From contig NZ_LT671417.1 in assembly GCF_900128445.1 (NCBI RefSeq), positions 1,412,769 through 1,476,768 on the forward strand: DNA of 64,000 bases. Direction: 5' to 3'. This DNA comes from Thermophilibacter provencensis (GTDB lineage Bacteria; Actinomycetota; Coriobacteriia; Coriobacteriales; Atopobiaceae). This document shows positions 20,402-31,643 of the stretch, piece after piece. How positions within the stretch are numbered: the first letter of the stretch is position 1; each line of letters starts with the position of its first letter. The translations under genes and the position numbers were made by a program. The notes below the pieces were generated by a model that did not search any database, was not told the origin of the DNA, and worked only from the letters and a program-made list of their open reading frames with translations.

Positions 20402-21457
20402 TTGAGCTACGAGATCGACCCCCAGTACCTGATCGACACCCTCCACGAGTGCGTCGAGGTGGAGAGCCCCGTGGGCTACTACCCCGAGGTCCACGCGTGG
20501 CTGCGCGACACGCTTGCCGACCTGGGCTACGAGATGACCGTCGACAACAAGGCGACGGCCTACGTCCGCGTGCCCGGGAAGAGCGGCGAGAAGACCGTGT
20601 GCATCGGCGCCCACCTCGACACCATCGGCCTCGTGGTGCGCGGCTTCAACGATGACGGAACCCTGCGCGTCCGCCAGCTCGGCGGCATCAACTACGCGAG
20701 CATCGAGGGCGAGACCTGCCTCGTCCACTGCCGCGACGGCCGCACCGTGGCCGGTCAGGTCATCTGCAACCACCACTCCGTCCACGTGTGGGCCGAGGCC
20801 AAGACCGACGCGCGCACCGAGGACACCATGTCCGTGAGCCTGATCGCCGACGTCAAGTCGCCGGAGGACGCCCGCGCGCTCGGCGTGACCGAGGGGGCCA
20901 TGGTCGGCATCGACCCGCACTTCGAGGCCTTCGACAACGGCTACGTCGTGAGCCGCCACATCGACGACAAGGCGAGCGCCGCCGTCCTTCTCGACGTCCT
21001 GCGCTGGCTCAAGGAGACCGGCGAGAAGCCCGCGTACGACACGCTCTTCGCCTTTCCCATCTACGAGGAGATCGGCCACGGCGCCTCCTGGGTGCCGGCC
21101 GAGGTCTCCGAGTACGTGGCCGTGGACATCACGCTCATCGGCCCCGACTACGCGGGCACCGACGAGCACTCCGTGGCCGTCATCTGCTCCGACGCCAAGG
21201 GCCCCTACGACTGGGACCTCACCAACACGCTGATCGCCTGCGCCGGTGCGGCCTGCACCGAGGGCCGCTGGACCACGCAGGTCTGCTTCCACTACTCCAC
21301 GGACGCCAACGGCGCCTACACCCACAGCAACGACCTGCGCAGCGGCGCCTTCGGCATGGCGTGCCTCAACACCCACGGCCGCGAGCGCTGCCACGTGGAC
21401 GCCCTCGTGGAGACCGAGCGCCTGGCGCGCGCGTACGTGATGGGCGAGGGCCGCTAG
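20402..21457 (+). CDS. M42-family metallo-aminopeptidase
   Basis: A 351-residue cytoplasmic aminopeptidase of the M42 (glutamyl aminopeptidase/TET-like) family. Metal and catalytic motifs are CIGAHLDTIGLVV, VSRHIDDKASAAVLLD, FPIYEEIGHGAS and VAVDITLIGPD. Start is TTG 20402, ten bases after AAGGAGGA. The best M42 match is the subgroup sometimes called YhfE/FrvX-like. The intergenic distance to pepT is 57 bases, so both probably belong to the peptide-use transcription unit. Confidence 0.85.
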   Translation: MSYEIDPQYLIDTLHECVEVESPVGYYPEVHAWLRDTLADLGYEMTVDNKATAYVRVPGKSGEKTVCIGAHLDTIGLVVRGFNDDGTLRVRQLGGINYASIEGETCLVHCRDGRTVAGQVICNHHSVHVWAEAKTDARTEDTMSVSLIADVKSPEDARALGVTEGAMVGIDPHFEAFDNGYVVSRHIDDKASAAVLLDVLRWLKETGEKPAYDTLFAFPIYEEIGHGASWVPAEVSEYVAVDITLIGPDYAGTDEHSVAVICSDAKGPYDWDLTNTLIACAGAACTEGRWTTQVCFHYSTDANGAYTHSNDLRSGAFGMACLNTHGRERCHVDALVETERLARAYVMGEGR

Positions 21458-21501
21458 GCCCTTCTCGCCAGACCCCCGGGCGGGCGCCCGGTCTCCGGGT
21501 G

Positions 21502-21636
21502 CGTACGCCCCCTTCCCGGGTACGTACGAAATGCAAGTGTTGATATGAGAGCCCCAGGCCTCTGACCTGGGGCTCTCTCATGTCGATAAGAACCTGAGGG
21601 CCGTGCGGGCGTACGTGCCCGGAAGGGGCGTGTACG
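21502..21636. repeat. Nested inverted repeat with central terminator-like hairpin
   Basis: The centre is a perfect 12-bp stem GAGAGCCCCAGG (21547-21558) with 21566-21577 around 7 bases, extendable with bulges. Outside it, CGTACGCCCCCTTCCCGGGT (from 21502) is imperfectly repeated in inverted form at about 21609-21636. The central hairpin probably ends the peptidase transcript. The outer arms are unexplained. Confidence 0.65.
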
Positions 21637-21726
21637 TAACCGGAGGGGCGCGCCATCGGCCGCCATGTGTAGAGGCTGCCAGGAATGGGTATCAGCAAAG
21701 GGTCGATATGCGACCAAGGGGGAGAG

Positions 21727-22137
21727 ATGGCATCAGGTGACTGGCAGCGCAGGCTCGCGGACTGGCTGAGGGGTCGGCAGGGGCCGGATGACCTCGCCAC
21801 CTTCTGCGTGAACGTGGCGATCGTGGTGGTGGTCGTGAACCTCTTCGCGCGCACGTCGTGGCTTGGCTGGGTGGCGCTCGCGCTCGTCGTCTACGCGATG
21901 TTCCGCATCCAGTCCAAGAACCTCGGCAGCCGCGCCCGTGAGAACGAGGCGTTCCTGAACGCGCTCGGCCCCGTGCGCCCCTGGGTCCAGAACCCCCGCG
22001 CCGCCTGGGCCGAGCTCAGGTCCTACAAGCACGCCCGCTGCAGCTCGTGCAAGCAGAAGGTCCGCGTGCCGCGCGGCAAGGGCAAGCTCCGCGTCACCTG
22101 CCCCAGGTGCGGGGCCAAGTTCGAGGTGCGCTCGTAG
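21727..22137 (+). CDS. Small membrane protein with C-terminal zinc ribbon
   Basis: A 136-residue protein with two adjacent hydrophobic helices (FCVNVAIVVVVVNLF and GWVALALVVYAMF, about residues 25-60). A linker follows, then a zinc-ribbon with CSSC near residue 108 and CPRC near 128, and a basic stretch between. It resembles small actinobacterial zinc-ribbon membrane proteins of unknown role. ATG 21727 sits after AAGGGGGAG. Palindromic gaps on both sides suggest a monocistronic gene. Confidence 0.7.
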   Translation: MASGDWQRRLADWLRGRQGPDDLATFCVNVAIVVVVVNLFARTSWLGWVALALVVYAMFRIQSKNLGSRARENEAFLNALGPVRPWVQNPRAAWAELRSYKHARCSSCKQKVRVPRGKGKLRVTCPRCGAKFEVRS

Positions 22138-22172
22138 GCGCTGCCCCGGCTCGGCGCCCCTCGTCCTTCTCG

Positions 22173-22292
22173 CCGCGAACTTCTGTACTTTGTTGGTGAG
22201 AAGAACAAGCCGCTGTAACGTTATCCCTGTTCAGGCGATATGGGCAGGGGCCGCACTCATGAGTGCGGCCCCCAATGTACAGAAGTTCGCGG
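22173..22292. repeat. Nested palindrome upstream of the NMT1-like importer
   Basis: CCGCGAACTTCTGTAC (22173-22188) is the perfect reverse complement of 22277-22292. Inside lies a perfect 26-bp palindrome centred on ACTCATGAGT (22247-22272). Three direct copies of GCGGGCTTG follow at about 22289-22319. The element ends about 100 bases before the importer start. It could terminate the upstream gene, bind a dimeric regulator or be a mobile-repeat remnant. Confidence 0.75.
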
Positions 22293-22421
22293 GCTTGGCG
22301 CGGGCTTGTTGCGGGCTTGACGCGAACTTGCGGAAGATGCCGCCCGCCTAATCGCTTTCCTTCTCGTCCCCTCACCGTGCTATCGTTGTCCCGTCTAAAA
22401 CGGTGAGCGGGGAGGTCTCAT

Positions 22422-23468
22422 ATGCTTGACAGAAGGAAGTTCCTGGAGGTCGCCGGCGCGGGAGCGGCGGCGCTGGCCCTTGCGGCCTGCAACGGCGCGC
22501 CCTCCGACGCGCAGGGGGACGCGGAGCCCGCGGCCGACGAGCCGCAGGAGGCCCCGGCCGATCCCGTCGCGGTGCGCACCGTGGCCCTCAAGGGCCCCAC
22601 GGCCATGGGGCTCGTGCGCTTCATGAGCGAGGCCGAGGCGGGAAACGCGGCGGACAACGACTACACGTTCCAGATCATGGCGTCGCCGGACGAGGTCACG
22701 CCGCTCATCGCCAAGGGCGAGGTCGACATCGCCGCCGTGCCCGCCAACCTGGCGGCGACGCTCTACAACAAGAACGACGGCAGCGTGCGCGCCATCGCCA
22801 TCAACACCCTCGGCGTGCTCTACATCTGCGAGCTCGGCGATACCGTCCACAGCGTTGAGGACCTGCGCGGCAAGACGGTCATCTCCTCCGGCAAGGGCTC
22901 CACGACCGAGTACGGCCTCGCGTACGTGCTCGAGAAGAACGGCCTTGCCGTGGGGGAGGACGTGACCATCGAGTGGAAGAGCGAGCATGCCGAGTGCGTG
23001 GCCGCGCTCGCCGCCTCCTCGGGAGACGCGGTGGCGCTGCTGCCGCAGCCCTTCGTCACCACGGCGCAGGCCCAGAACGACCAGATCCGCGTGGCGCTCG
23101 ACCTCACCGAGGAGTGGGACCGCGTCCAGACCGGAGACGAGAGGAGCTCCATGGTCACGGGCGTGGCCATCGTCCGCTCCGAGTTCGCGGACGCAAGTCC
23201 CGCGGCCGTGGACGCCTTCCTCGCGCACTACGCCGAGTCCGTCGACTTCGTGAACGAGAACGTGGACGAGGCCGCGGAGCTCGTGGGCTCCTATGACATC
23301 GTGCCCGCCCAAGTGGCCAAGAAGGCCATTCCGGAGTGCAACATCGTCTGCGTCACGGGGGAGGAGATGAAGGGGCGGCTCTCCGGCTACCTCCAGGCCC
23401 TCGCGGACCAGAACCCCGAGGCCGTGGGCGGTGCCGTCCCCGGCGACGACTTCTACTACGGTGCGTAG
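22422..23468 (+). CDS. NMT1/SsuA-type ABC substrate-binding lipoprotein
   Basis: A 348-residue periplasmic-type binding protein of the NMT1/SsuA group, whose members import thiamine precursors, sulfonates or similar small molecules. The N-terminus has a twin-arginine-like DRRKFLEV, a hydrophobic core and lipobox LAAC, predicting a Tat lipoprotein. The first lobe reads VALKGPTAMGLVRFM and the hinge region DLRGKTVISSGKGST. GGGGAGG precedes the ATG. The ligand cannot be assigned; no TPP-riboswitch core sequence is visible upstream. Confidence 0.85.
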   Translation: MLDRRKFLEVAGAGAAALALAACNGAPSDAQGDAEPAADEPQEAPADPVAVRTVALKGPTAMGLVRFMSEAEAGNAADNDYTFQIMASPDEVTPLIAKGEVDIAAVPANLAATLYNKNDGSVRAIAINTLGVLYICELGDTVHSVEDLRGKTVISSGKGSTTEYGLAYVLEKNGLAVGEDVTIEWKSEHAECVAALAASSGDAVALLPQPFVTTAQAQNDQIRVALDLTEEWDRVQTGDERSSMVTGVAIVRSEFADASPAAVDAFLAHYAESVDFVNENVDEAAELVGSYDIVPAQVAKKAIPECNIVCVTGEEMKGRLSGYLQALADQNPEAVGGAVPGDDFYYGA

Positions 23469-23474
23469 CGCCTG

Positions 23475-24266
23475 ATGCAGGGCGAGAAGAACCTCGGGTC
23501 CCAGGGGGGCGGGCGGTTCCGCGCGTGGGCCTCCCGCCTTGCCGCCGTGGCCTTCTGGCTCGCTGTCTGGGAGCTCGCCGCGCGCGCCATCGACCTCAAG
23601 ATCATCCTCGTGGGCCCCTCGCAGGTGCTCGTGCGCCTCGCCGAGCTCGTGGCGACGGGGGAGTTCTGGGCGTCGGTGGCGCTCTCCTTCGGGCGGATCG
23701 CCCTCGGCTTTCTGGCGGCGCTTCTCCTCGGCGCCGCGCTCGCCGCGCTCGCGAGCCGCTGGCGCGCCGTGCGAGAGCTCGTTGCCCCCGTGATGGGTGC
23801 CGTGAAGGCGGTGCCGGTGGCGTCCTTCGTCATCCTCGTGCTGCTGTGGGTCTCCTCGCGCGAGCTCTCCATCGTGATCGCCTTCCTCATGGCGCTGCCG
23901 GTCGTCTACACCAACGTGCTCGAGGGCATCGAGCAGACCGACCCCACCCTCGTCGAGATGGCCGAGGTCTTTGGCATCAGGGGCTGGGAGCGCGTGCGGC
24001 TCGTCTATGCCTCGCAGGTGCTGCCGTACGCGCGCGCCGCCATCTCGCTCGGGCTCGGCCTCTCGTGGAAGGCGGGCATCGCGGCCGAGGTCATCGGCCT
24101 TCCCGACTTCACCATCGGCGAGCATCTCTACGACGCCAAGGTCTACCTCGACACGCCGAGCCTCTTCGCGTGGACCGTCGCCATCGTGGCGCTCTCCGCG
24201 CTCGTGGAATGGGTCGTCTCGCACGGGATGGCGGCGGCGCAGGCGCGCTGGGAGGCGAGGCCATGA
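23475..24266 (+). CDS. ABC transporter permease (SsuC-like)
   Basis: A 263-residue binding-protein-dependent permease with about six helices (for example LAAVAFWLAVWELAARAI). Its EAA-type loop VEMAEVFGIRGWERVRLVY contacts the ATPase. It starts 6 bases after the binding-protein stop and its stop overlaps the ATPase start as ATGA. Order binding protein-permease-ATPase is that of ssu/tau/thi-type importers. Confidence 0.88.
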   Translation: MQGEKNLGSQGGGRFRAWASRLAAVAFWLAVWELAARAIDLKIILVGPSQVLVRLAELVATGEFWASVALSFGRIALGFLAALLLGAALAALASRWRAVRELVAPVMGAVKAVPVASFVILVLLWVSSRELSIVIAFLMALPVVYTNVLEGIEQTDPTLVEMAEVFGIRGWERVRLVYASQVLPYARAAISLGLGLSWKAGIAAEVIGLPDFTIGEHLYDAKVYLDTPSLFAWTVAIVALSALVEWVVSHGMAAAQARWEARP

Positions 24267-24880
24267 CGGGTGGGTTCGCGCTTAGGAGGGTTGACAAGGC
24301 GTACGGGGACCTCGTCGTCCTCTCTGGCGTCACGGCGGAGTTCGCTCCCGCGCGTGCGCATGTGCTGATGGGGCCCTCGGGGGCGGGCAAGACCACGCTC
24401 TTGCGCCTGCTTATGGGGCTCGAGGAACCTGACGTGGGACTCGTGGAACGCCCGGGGAGCGCGCGTCTTGCCGCCACGTTCCAGGAGGACCGGCTGCTGG
24501 ACGGCCTCACGGCCACGGCGAACATCCGCGCACCCCATGGCAGGATGCGCGGAGCCGAGCTCGCGGCGTTTCTCGCCCGCGAGCGCGCGGCGCTCGCCTC
24601 CGTGGGCCTGCCCGTGGACGCCCGTCCCGTGCGCGAGCTCTCCGGGGGGCAGCGCCGCCGCGTGTCCATCCTGCGCTGTGCGCTCGCGGACGCCGACGCG
24701 CTCTTCTTCGACGAGCCGCTCAAGGGCATGGACGACGCGACGGTGGGGCGCGTGATGGCGTTCCTGCTGCCGGAGATGGAGGGGCGCACCGTCTTCTGGG
24801 TCACGCATGACGAGCGCGAGCTCGCATGGTTCCCGCGCGCGGAGCGCTGGCACGTGGCGGGCGGTACCACGCGCCGATGA
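24263..24880 (+). CDS. ABC transporter ATP-binding protein (SsuB-like)
   Basis: A 205-residue nucleotide-binding subunit, short for the family. Walker A is GPSGAGKTT, the signature is ELSGGQRRRVSILRC, Walker B is ALFFDEPLKGMD and the switch His is in FWVTHDERE. ATG 24263 overlaps the permease stop. It completes a three-gene importer and no further subunit follows. Confidence 0.9.
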   Translation: MTGGFALRRVDKAYGDLVVLSGVTAEFAPARAHVLMGPSGAGKTTLLRLLMGLEEPDVGLVERPGSARLAATFQEDRLLDGLTATANIRAPHGRMRGAELAAFLARERAALASVGLPVDARPVRELSGGQRRRVSILRCALADADALFFDEPLKGMDDATVGRVMAFLLPEMEGRTVFWVTHDERELAWFPRAERWHVAGGTTRR

Positions 24881-25018
24881 GGAGGGGCGGGTTACGGAAA
24901 CGTTCCCAGAAAGCCGAGGCGGATGTGTGTGACCATCTTGTCCGGTAATCAAGGTGACGCAACGTACTCGTGGGACGAGAACGGCAGCGATCGCATGGCG
25001 CGCGTGGGCGGCGCTCCT

Positions 25019-25048
25019 GGCGGCGCTCGCCCCGCCAAAAGCGCCGCC
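25019..25048 (+). terminator. Hairpin after the NMT1-like importer
   Basis: A 9-bp stem GGCGGCGCT (25019-25027) with AGCGCCGCC (25040-25048) and a 12-base loop, without T-tract. It lies in the 283-base gap 24881-25163. The rest of the gap holds an AT-richer stretch near 25075-25110 that may serve as promoter for the next small gene. Confidence 0.45.
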
Positions 25049-25163
25049 GGGCGAGGTGCCTGCGAGTTCGCAGTATGAGAAATCAAACGATAGGAACGTT
25101 CTCCAGATAAGCCCCTGAGGGAGGGGCCATAGGGTCGGAGCAGCTCAATGAGGGGAGGCCGTT

Positions 25164-25346
25164 ATGAACTTCTCGTCGGTAATGGAGGAGGCGGAGGGCA
25201 GGCACTACGAGGTGCGCTTCTCGTCCACGCAGCGCTGGGCGGTCGCCGCGATCGTCCTTCTTGCCCTCACGATCGCCTATCTGGCGTGCGAGGTCGTCAT
25301 CACGGTGCTTTCGGTGGTGGAGCCCAGACTCACGGGGGTTGCGTAG
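25164..25346 (+). CDS. Single-helix membrane protein of 60 residues
   Basis: A short ORF with a good ribosome binding site (GAGGGGAGG, 5 bases before ATG). The product has an acidic/basic cytoplasmic-looking N-terminus and one strong membrane helix (WAVAAIVLLALTIAYLACEV, about residues 25-44), then a short tail. No family recognised. Base composition matches neighbouring genes, so it is probably expressed. Confidence 0.6.
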   Translation: MNFSSVMEEAEGRHYEVRFSSTQRWAVAAIVLLALTIAYLACEVVITVLSVVEPRLTGVA

Positions 25347-25456
25347 GGAGGTCAGGTCGTCCTCTGGAGATGGGCGGGTTTTTTCCGTCGTGGGCCCGAG
25401 CAATCCTGTGGGCGTGCAAAGATATCCTTCTGTCCATCGCCGACGAAGGGGGACGC

Positions 25457-26146
25457 ATGCACGTCATCTATCTGGCCGGGGGCATCGCCTCGGGCAAGTC
25501 GACCATAGCCCGTACCATGCGCGAGTGCGGAGCCACGCTCATCGACCTCGACGAGCTCTCCCGCGAGGCGCTCGCGCCCGGGTCGCGCATCCTGCCGGAC
25601 ATCTGCCGCGAGTTCGGCGACGACGTGGTGCGCCCGGACGGCACGGTGAACCGCCGCCTGCTCGCGTCGCGCGCCTTCGCGAGCATGGAGCGCTCCGTCA
25701 CGCTGGAGGAAATCGAGCTTCCGCTCATCGACGAGCTCCTGCGCGCCCGCGTCGCCGAGCTTCGCGCGGAGGAGGATGCCGCCCGCGCCGAGGCCGAGAA
25801 GAACGGCGATCCCGCGCCCTCCGAGCGCGTCGTGGTGGTGGAGGTCCCGCTTCTCGACCGCATGCGCGGCTCCTTCGACCTGGCGGACGAGATCGTGTGC
25901 GTGGTCTGCCCGCTCAACGCCCGCCGCTTCCGCGCCATCCAGCGCGGCATGGACCGGGGGGACTTCGAGCGCCGGCGCGACCAGCAGCCGAGCGAGGCGT
26001 ACCTGCGTGCCCACAGCTCGCACGTCTTCAACAACATCCGCACGGCGGACGTGATGGCCCAGGAGGTTCGCGACTGGTGGAAGGGTCGCGAGGAGGCCGG
26101 CTGGGCGCCCGTCTCCAAGGGGGCACGGCATGAGGCGCGGCCCTAG
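25457..26146 (+). CDS. coaE: Dephospho-CoA kinase
   Basis: Final step of CoA synthesis: ATP-dependent 3'-phosphorylation of dephospho-CoA. Walker A is GGIASGKST at residues 8-16, followed by LIDLDELSREAL and the lid/CoA region VVVEVPLLDRM with RDQQPSEAYLR. At 229 residues it is slightly longer than usual because of an Ala/Glu-rich insert (about residues 100-125). ATG 25457 follows AAGGGGG. The 3' end overlaps the next gene by 17 bases. Confidence 0.88.
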   Translation: MHVIYLAGGIASGKSTIARTMRECGATLIDLDELSREALAPGSRILPDICREFGDDVVRPDGTVNRRLLASRAFASMERSVTLEEIELPLIDELLRARVAELRAEEDAARAEAEKNGDPAPSERVVVVEVPLLDRMRGSFDLADEIVCVVCPLNARRFRAIQRGMDRGDFERRRDQQPSEAYLRAHSSHVFNNIRTADVMAQEVRDWWKGREEAGWAPVSKGARHEARP

Positions 26147-26828
26147 GCCCACGCCGAGAAGGGCATCGAGCCGCGCGTCCCGTCGCCACGCCGCCCCAAC
26201 CCCGCAGCCCACGCGGAGGTGGGCCGCGCCGCGGCCCGCCCGCGCCCGCCGGGCGCGAAGCGGGGTCTCCCGTCGTATGGTCGTGCTCGGCGTCGTCCTC
26301 GCGGCGCTCGTGGCGCTGCTGGCGATGGCGGCCGTCCCCACCTCGCCCCTGAGGCGGCTCCTCCTGGGGACCCACTATCCCGAGGCGGTGAAGGTCGCCG
26401 CCGAGGACTATGGCCTCGACCCGGCGCTCGTCTGCGCGGTCATCAAGTGCGAGTCAAACTGGGACGAGGACGTGGTTTCTCACGCTGGCGCGATCGGCCT
26501 CATGCAGGTCATGCCTGACACGGCCTCCCACCTTGCGGAGATGGGGCTCGTCGACGCGGGCTCGTACAGCCCGACCGACCTCACTGACCCGCTCGTCAAC
26601 ATCGAGTACGGATGCGCGTACCTCGCGTACCTGCACGAGAGCCTCTCCTCCACGGAGGAGGTCGTCGCGGCGTACAACGCCGGCCTCGGCGCCGTCCAAG
26701 GCTGGCTCGCGGACGGCGGGAGCATCCCGGAGGATATCGAGTACGCGGAGACGCGCGCCTACGTTGAGCGTGTCATGAACGCGTACGAGGGGTATAGGGA
26801 GAGCTATCCGGACGGTATCGCGGAGTAG
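26130..26828 (+). CDS. Membrane-anchored lytic transglycosylase (SLT domain)
   Basis: A 232-residue protein with a very Arg/Pro-rich N-terminus, one membrane helix (VVLGVVLAALVALLAMAAV, about residues 51-69) and a GH23 soluble-lytic-transglycosylase domain. The catalytic Glu is in VIKCESNWDEDVV. GAIGLMQVMPDTA and VVAAYNAGLGAV are the usual substrate-cleft motifs. It should cleave peptidoglycan at the outer face of the membrane. It overlaps coaE by 17 bases. Confidence 0.88.
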   Translation: MRRGPRPTPRRASSRASRRHAAPTPQPTRRWAAPRPARARRARSGVSRRMVVLGVVLAALVALLAMAAVPTSPLRRLLLGTHYPEAVKVAAEDYGLDPALVCAVIKCESNWDEDVVSHAGAIGLMQVMPDTASHLAEMGLVDAGSYSPTDLTDPLVNIEYGCAYLAYLHESLSSTEEVVAAYNAGLGAVQGWLADGGSIPEDIEYAETRAYVERVMNAYEGYRESYPDGIAE

Positions 26829-26863
26829 CCCCGCCCCGCCGTCGCCCGCCCGTCTTCTCGCCC

Positions 26864-29209
26864 CTAGGGCCGCATGAGCGAACGGTGCACGCCGACGAGG
26901 GCGTCGTCACGGCAGAGCTCCAGAAGCGCCCCCGTCAGCGGGCGCGCCACCGAGAAGATCCCCGCATCCGTGCAGGCGGCCACGGCGTCGCGCAGCTCCG
27001 CGCGGAGGGCGCCGACCGACCCGGCGGGAAGGCCCCCCTCCTCGAGCGCGGGGATGACCTGCTCGTCGGCGAGGGGGGCGAGCTTGGGGCCCTCCGTCGC
27101 TATGAGGTCGCCCAGCTCCTGGCGCGCCTGGTCGGCAATCTCTCCGTGGAGGTCGATCGCTCGCTGGTAGCAGGCGACGGAGAGGTCGGCCCTGCCCAGC
27201 TTCCACTCCATGAAGGCAAGCCGATAGAAGCAGATTGACATGTCTCGCGCCGTGGCGGAGTAGGAGATCGCGGAGATCAGAAGGTCTGCCGCCTCGAAGA
27301 TGCGCGCCCGCCCCTCGAGGCAGCGCACCTTGCAGAGCGCGGCGTCGGGCGTCGCGGGCGCCACGCGCATGAGCTCCTCCGCGTGGGCGAGCGCCTCGTC
27401 GTGACGTCCGAGCATGCCGAGGATGCGCGCCGCGAGCGAGTGGGCGGCGTAGTACTCATCCGGGACGAGCCGGACCCTGCGACCCCCGTCGTCGGCGGTG
27501 CGGTTGTAGCGGACGCGCTCGGCGACGGAGTTGAAGTAGCGGTAGACCGAGTCGTTGTCGTCCAGGTAGATTCCCATCTCGGTGATGGGGGAGAGGGCGC
27601 CCTCGAGCTGCTCGAGCGCGGCGGAGAGCTCCTCGCGGGTCGGGGAGTCGGCGTCGACTGCCCGGCGCGCGGCTCGGGTCGCGTCCGCGAGCGGGCCGCC
27701 GTCCACGAAGAGCAGGGCGAGCCCGTGGCGGTCGGACACGTCCATCGCGCCCTCGACGAGCGCCTTCGCCGCACGCTCGCAGGCCTCGGCAACGGTGACG
27801 TCGCCGGTTTGCTCGCGCAGCGCGACGAGGCGCGAGACCGCCGTCGCCGTCGTGTCGCCGAGCTCGTGCACCACGCCGTTCCATGCGCTCGCGCGACCGG
27901 CCTTCTCCATGATGCCAAGGTCGCTCACGCGCCGAGCGCCGCAGGCCCGCGCGACGGGCCCGGGGGCGGGGGTGTCGTCGAGCTCGACCTCACGGTAGCG
28001 CCCCCGTGGGAACACCTCCTCGCCCCCGAGGTCCAGAAGCGGACTCACGGGAGAGAGCCAGCCTGACCCCGACGTCGCCACGCTGAGGCCCGGGACGTCG
28101 GAGAGGTCCCCCTCCGCGGAGCGCTCGTCGCGCGCCAGCGCGGCGAGAAGGTCGAGCGCGTCGTGCGTCAGGTCGAGGGAGAGGAGCGTCTCCTCTCGGC
28201 CGAACTCGTGGCAGTTGACGACCGCGCGGGAGCCCGCGGGCAGGGAGGCGAGTGCCATGCGCCCCACGAGGACGGCGAGCCTGAGGGCGTAGGCGCGCGC
28301 CAGCGCCGCGCGGCGGGCGCCGTCGTCCGAGAAGGGCGCGAAGCACGCGGGCCTCGGCACGGCAACGTCCGTCACCACGAGCCGGCGCGCGACGTTGCAC
28401 TGGAATGAGGCCTCGATGCGGAAGGGGGCGGGCAGGTTCTCGAGGCGGTCCGAGAGGGCAAGGCGGCTCGCCCACTCGCCCCCGACGACGGCCCCGTCGG
28501 AGAGAAACTCCATGGCGGGTCCCTTGTCGCCCTGGGCTGGCCGGAGGTCCGCCACGCGCGAGAGGGCCCTCGCGACGCGCCGCTCGGGCGCCATGCCCTC
28601 TGGCCAGCCGCCGCGCTCGAGGTCCTCGTTCACGTTGAGGGAGGCCTCGATCGAGAGCAGGCGGTCGCGGCCCTCCCCCGAGAGCTCCCCCTCGCGCGGC
28701 GTGAGCCACCAGCGGCCGTTGCGCCTCAGCTTGGTGGCGCTGACGGCGGGCGCGCCCTCCCATGACATGAGGCCCGCGCGCTCGAGCAGCTCGGGCAAGA
28801 TCTCGGAGCCCGCGCGACCGTGCCCGTGCGCCACGAGGTCGCGCAGCGCCGCCAGCGCGTCGTCCGCATGGAGGAGCAGGCCGTCGAGCTCCGCCTTCGT
28901 CGCGTTCTGGGGCAGGGGAGGCCCGTCCTTCTCGGCCCCTCCGTCGCCCTGGGCGGCGATGGGCGCGACCGGCCTTGCCCCGAGGTCCCTCTCGGTACGG
29001 CGCCTCCGGCGCTCCGCGGCCAGGTAGGCGGCGAGGACCGCGATGGCGACCCCGGCTCCGCCCAGGCGGGCGACCACGCGCGCGCCGTCGGGGCCTCCCT
29101 CGGCCACGACCAGGCAGAGCGCCACCACGACAACGGCAGCGAACGCGATGGCGAGGGCGCGGCGCCAGCCCCTTCCCCTCGGATCGTCCCTTCGCTCGTC
29201 CTGTGGCAT
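26864..29209 (-). CDS. Large membrane-anchored TPR-like protein of unknown function
   Basis: A 781-residue protein. Two hydrophobic helices near the N-terminus ([20 protein letters not shown] and [13 protein letters not shown], about residues 18-65) are followed by an Arg-rich linker and a long soluble part. Helical repeats resembling tetratricopeptide units occur about residues 580-700 (for example [20 protein letters not shown] and [20 protein letters not shown]). I recognise no enzyme motif. ATG 29209 has GAGGAGGG upstream. It diverges from uvrB across a LexA-box-like site. It may act as a scaffold, but no function can be given. Confidence 0.75.
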   Translation of the reverse strand: MPQDERRDDPRGRGWRRALAIAFAAVVVVALCLVVAEGGPDGARVVARLGGAGVAIAVLAAYLAAERRRRRTERDLGARPVAPIAAQGDGGAEKDGPPLPQNATKAELDGLLLHADDALAALRDLVAHGHGRAGSEILPELLERAGLMSWEGAPAVSATKLRRNGRWWLTPREGELSGEGRDRLLSIEASLNVNEDLERGGWPEGMAPERRVARALSRVADLRPAQGDKGPAMEFLSDGAVVGGEWASRLALSDRLENLPAPFRIEASFQCNVARRLVVTDVAVPRPACFAPFSDDGARRAALARAYALRLAVLVGRMALASLPAGSRAVVNCHEFGREETLLSLDLTHDALDLLAALARDERSAEGDLSDVPGLSVATSGSGWLSPVSPLLDLGGEEVFPRGRYREVELDDTPAPGPVARACGARRVSDLGIMEKAGRASAWNGVVHELGDTTATAVSRLVALREQTGDVTVAEACERAAKALVEGAMDVSDRHGLALLFVDGGPLADATRAARRAVDADSPTREELSAALEQLEGALSPITEMGIYLDDNDSVYRYFNSVAERVRYNRTADDGGRRVRLVPDEYYAAHSLAARILGMLGRHDEALAHAEELMRVAPATPDAALCKVRCLEGRARIFEAADLLISAISYSATARDMSICFYRLAFMEWKLGRADLSVACYQRAIDLHGEIADQARQELGDLIATEGPKLAPLADEQVIPALEEGGLPAGSVGALRAELRDAVAACTDAGIFSVARPLTGALLELCRDDALVGVHRSLMRP

Positions 29210-29303
29210 GCGCCCTCCTCTCGTGGTTCTCCCGTCCCATCGTATCCCGTTCCCGCGCGAAGTCCCATGTGGGATTCGAGAACTCTACCCCAAAGAGAAA
29301 ACA

Positions 29304-29317
29304 AGAACAAGTGTTTG
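29304..29317. promoter_or_regulatory. LexA (SOS) box upstream of uvrB
   Basis: AGAACAAGTGTTTG matches 12 of 14 positions of the Gram-positive LexA consensus CGAAC-RNRY-GTTYC. TACACT at 29335-29340 is a likely uvrB -10 element, so the box would overlap the -35 region and allow repression. It is 53 bases from the uvrB start and also lies between the two divergent genes. Confidence 0.7.
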
Positions 29318-29369
29318 GAGAGCGGGTTCTGGGGTACACTGTCTGAAGGTCAGCTGGGAAGGGGGAGGC

Positions 29370-31604
<2,235 letters not shown>

Positions 31605-31643
31605 CTCGAGGGGCAGCCCTTCGTATCGCTGAAGGAGGATTCG

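Noticed and set aside
22293-22421. TPP riboswitch upstream of the NMT1-like importer
   Set aside because: No CTGAGA-type or ACCTGA-type core with the needed stems is present.
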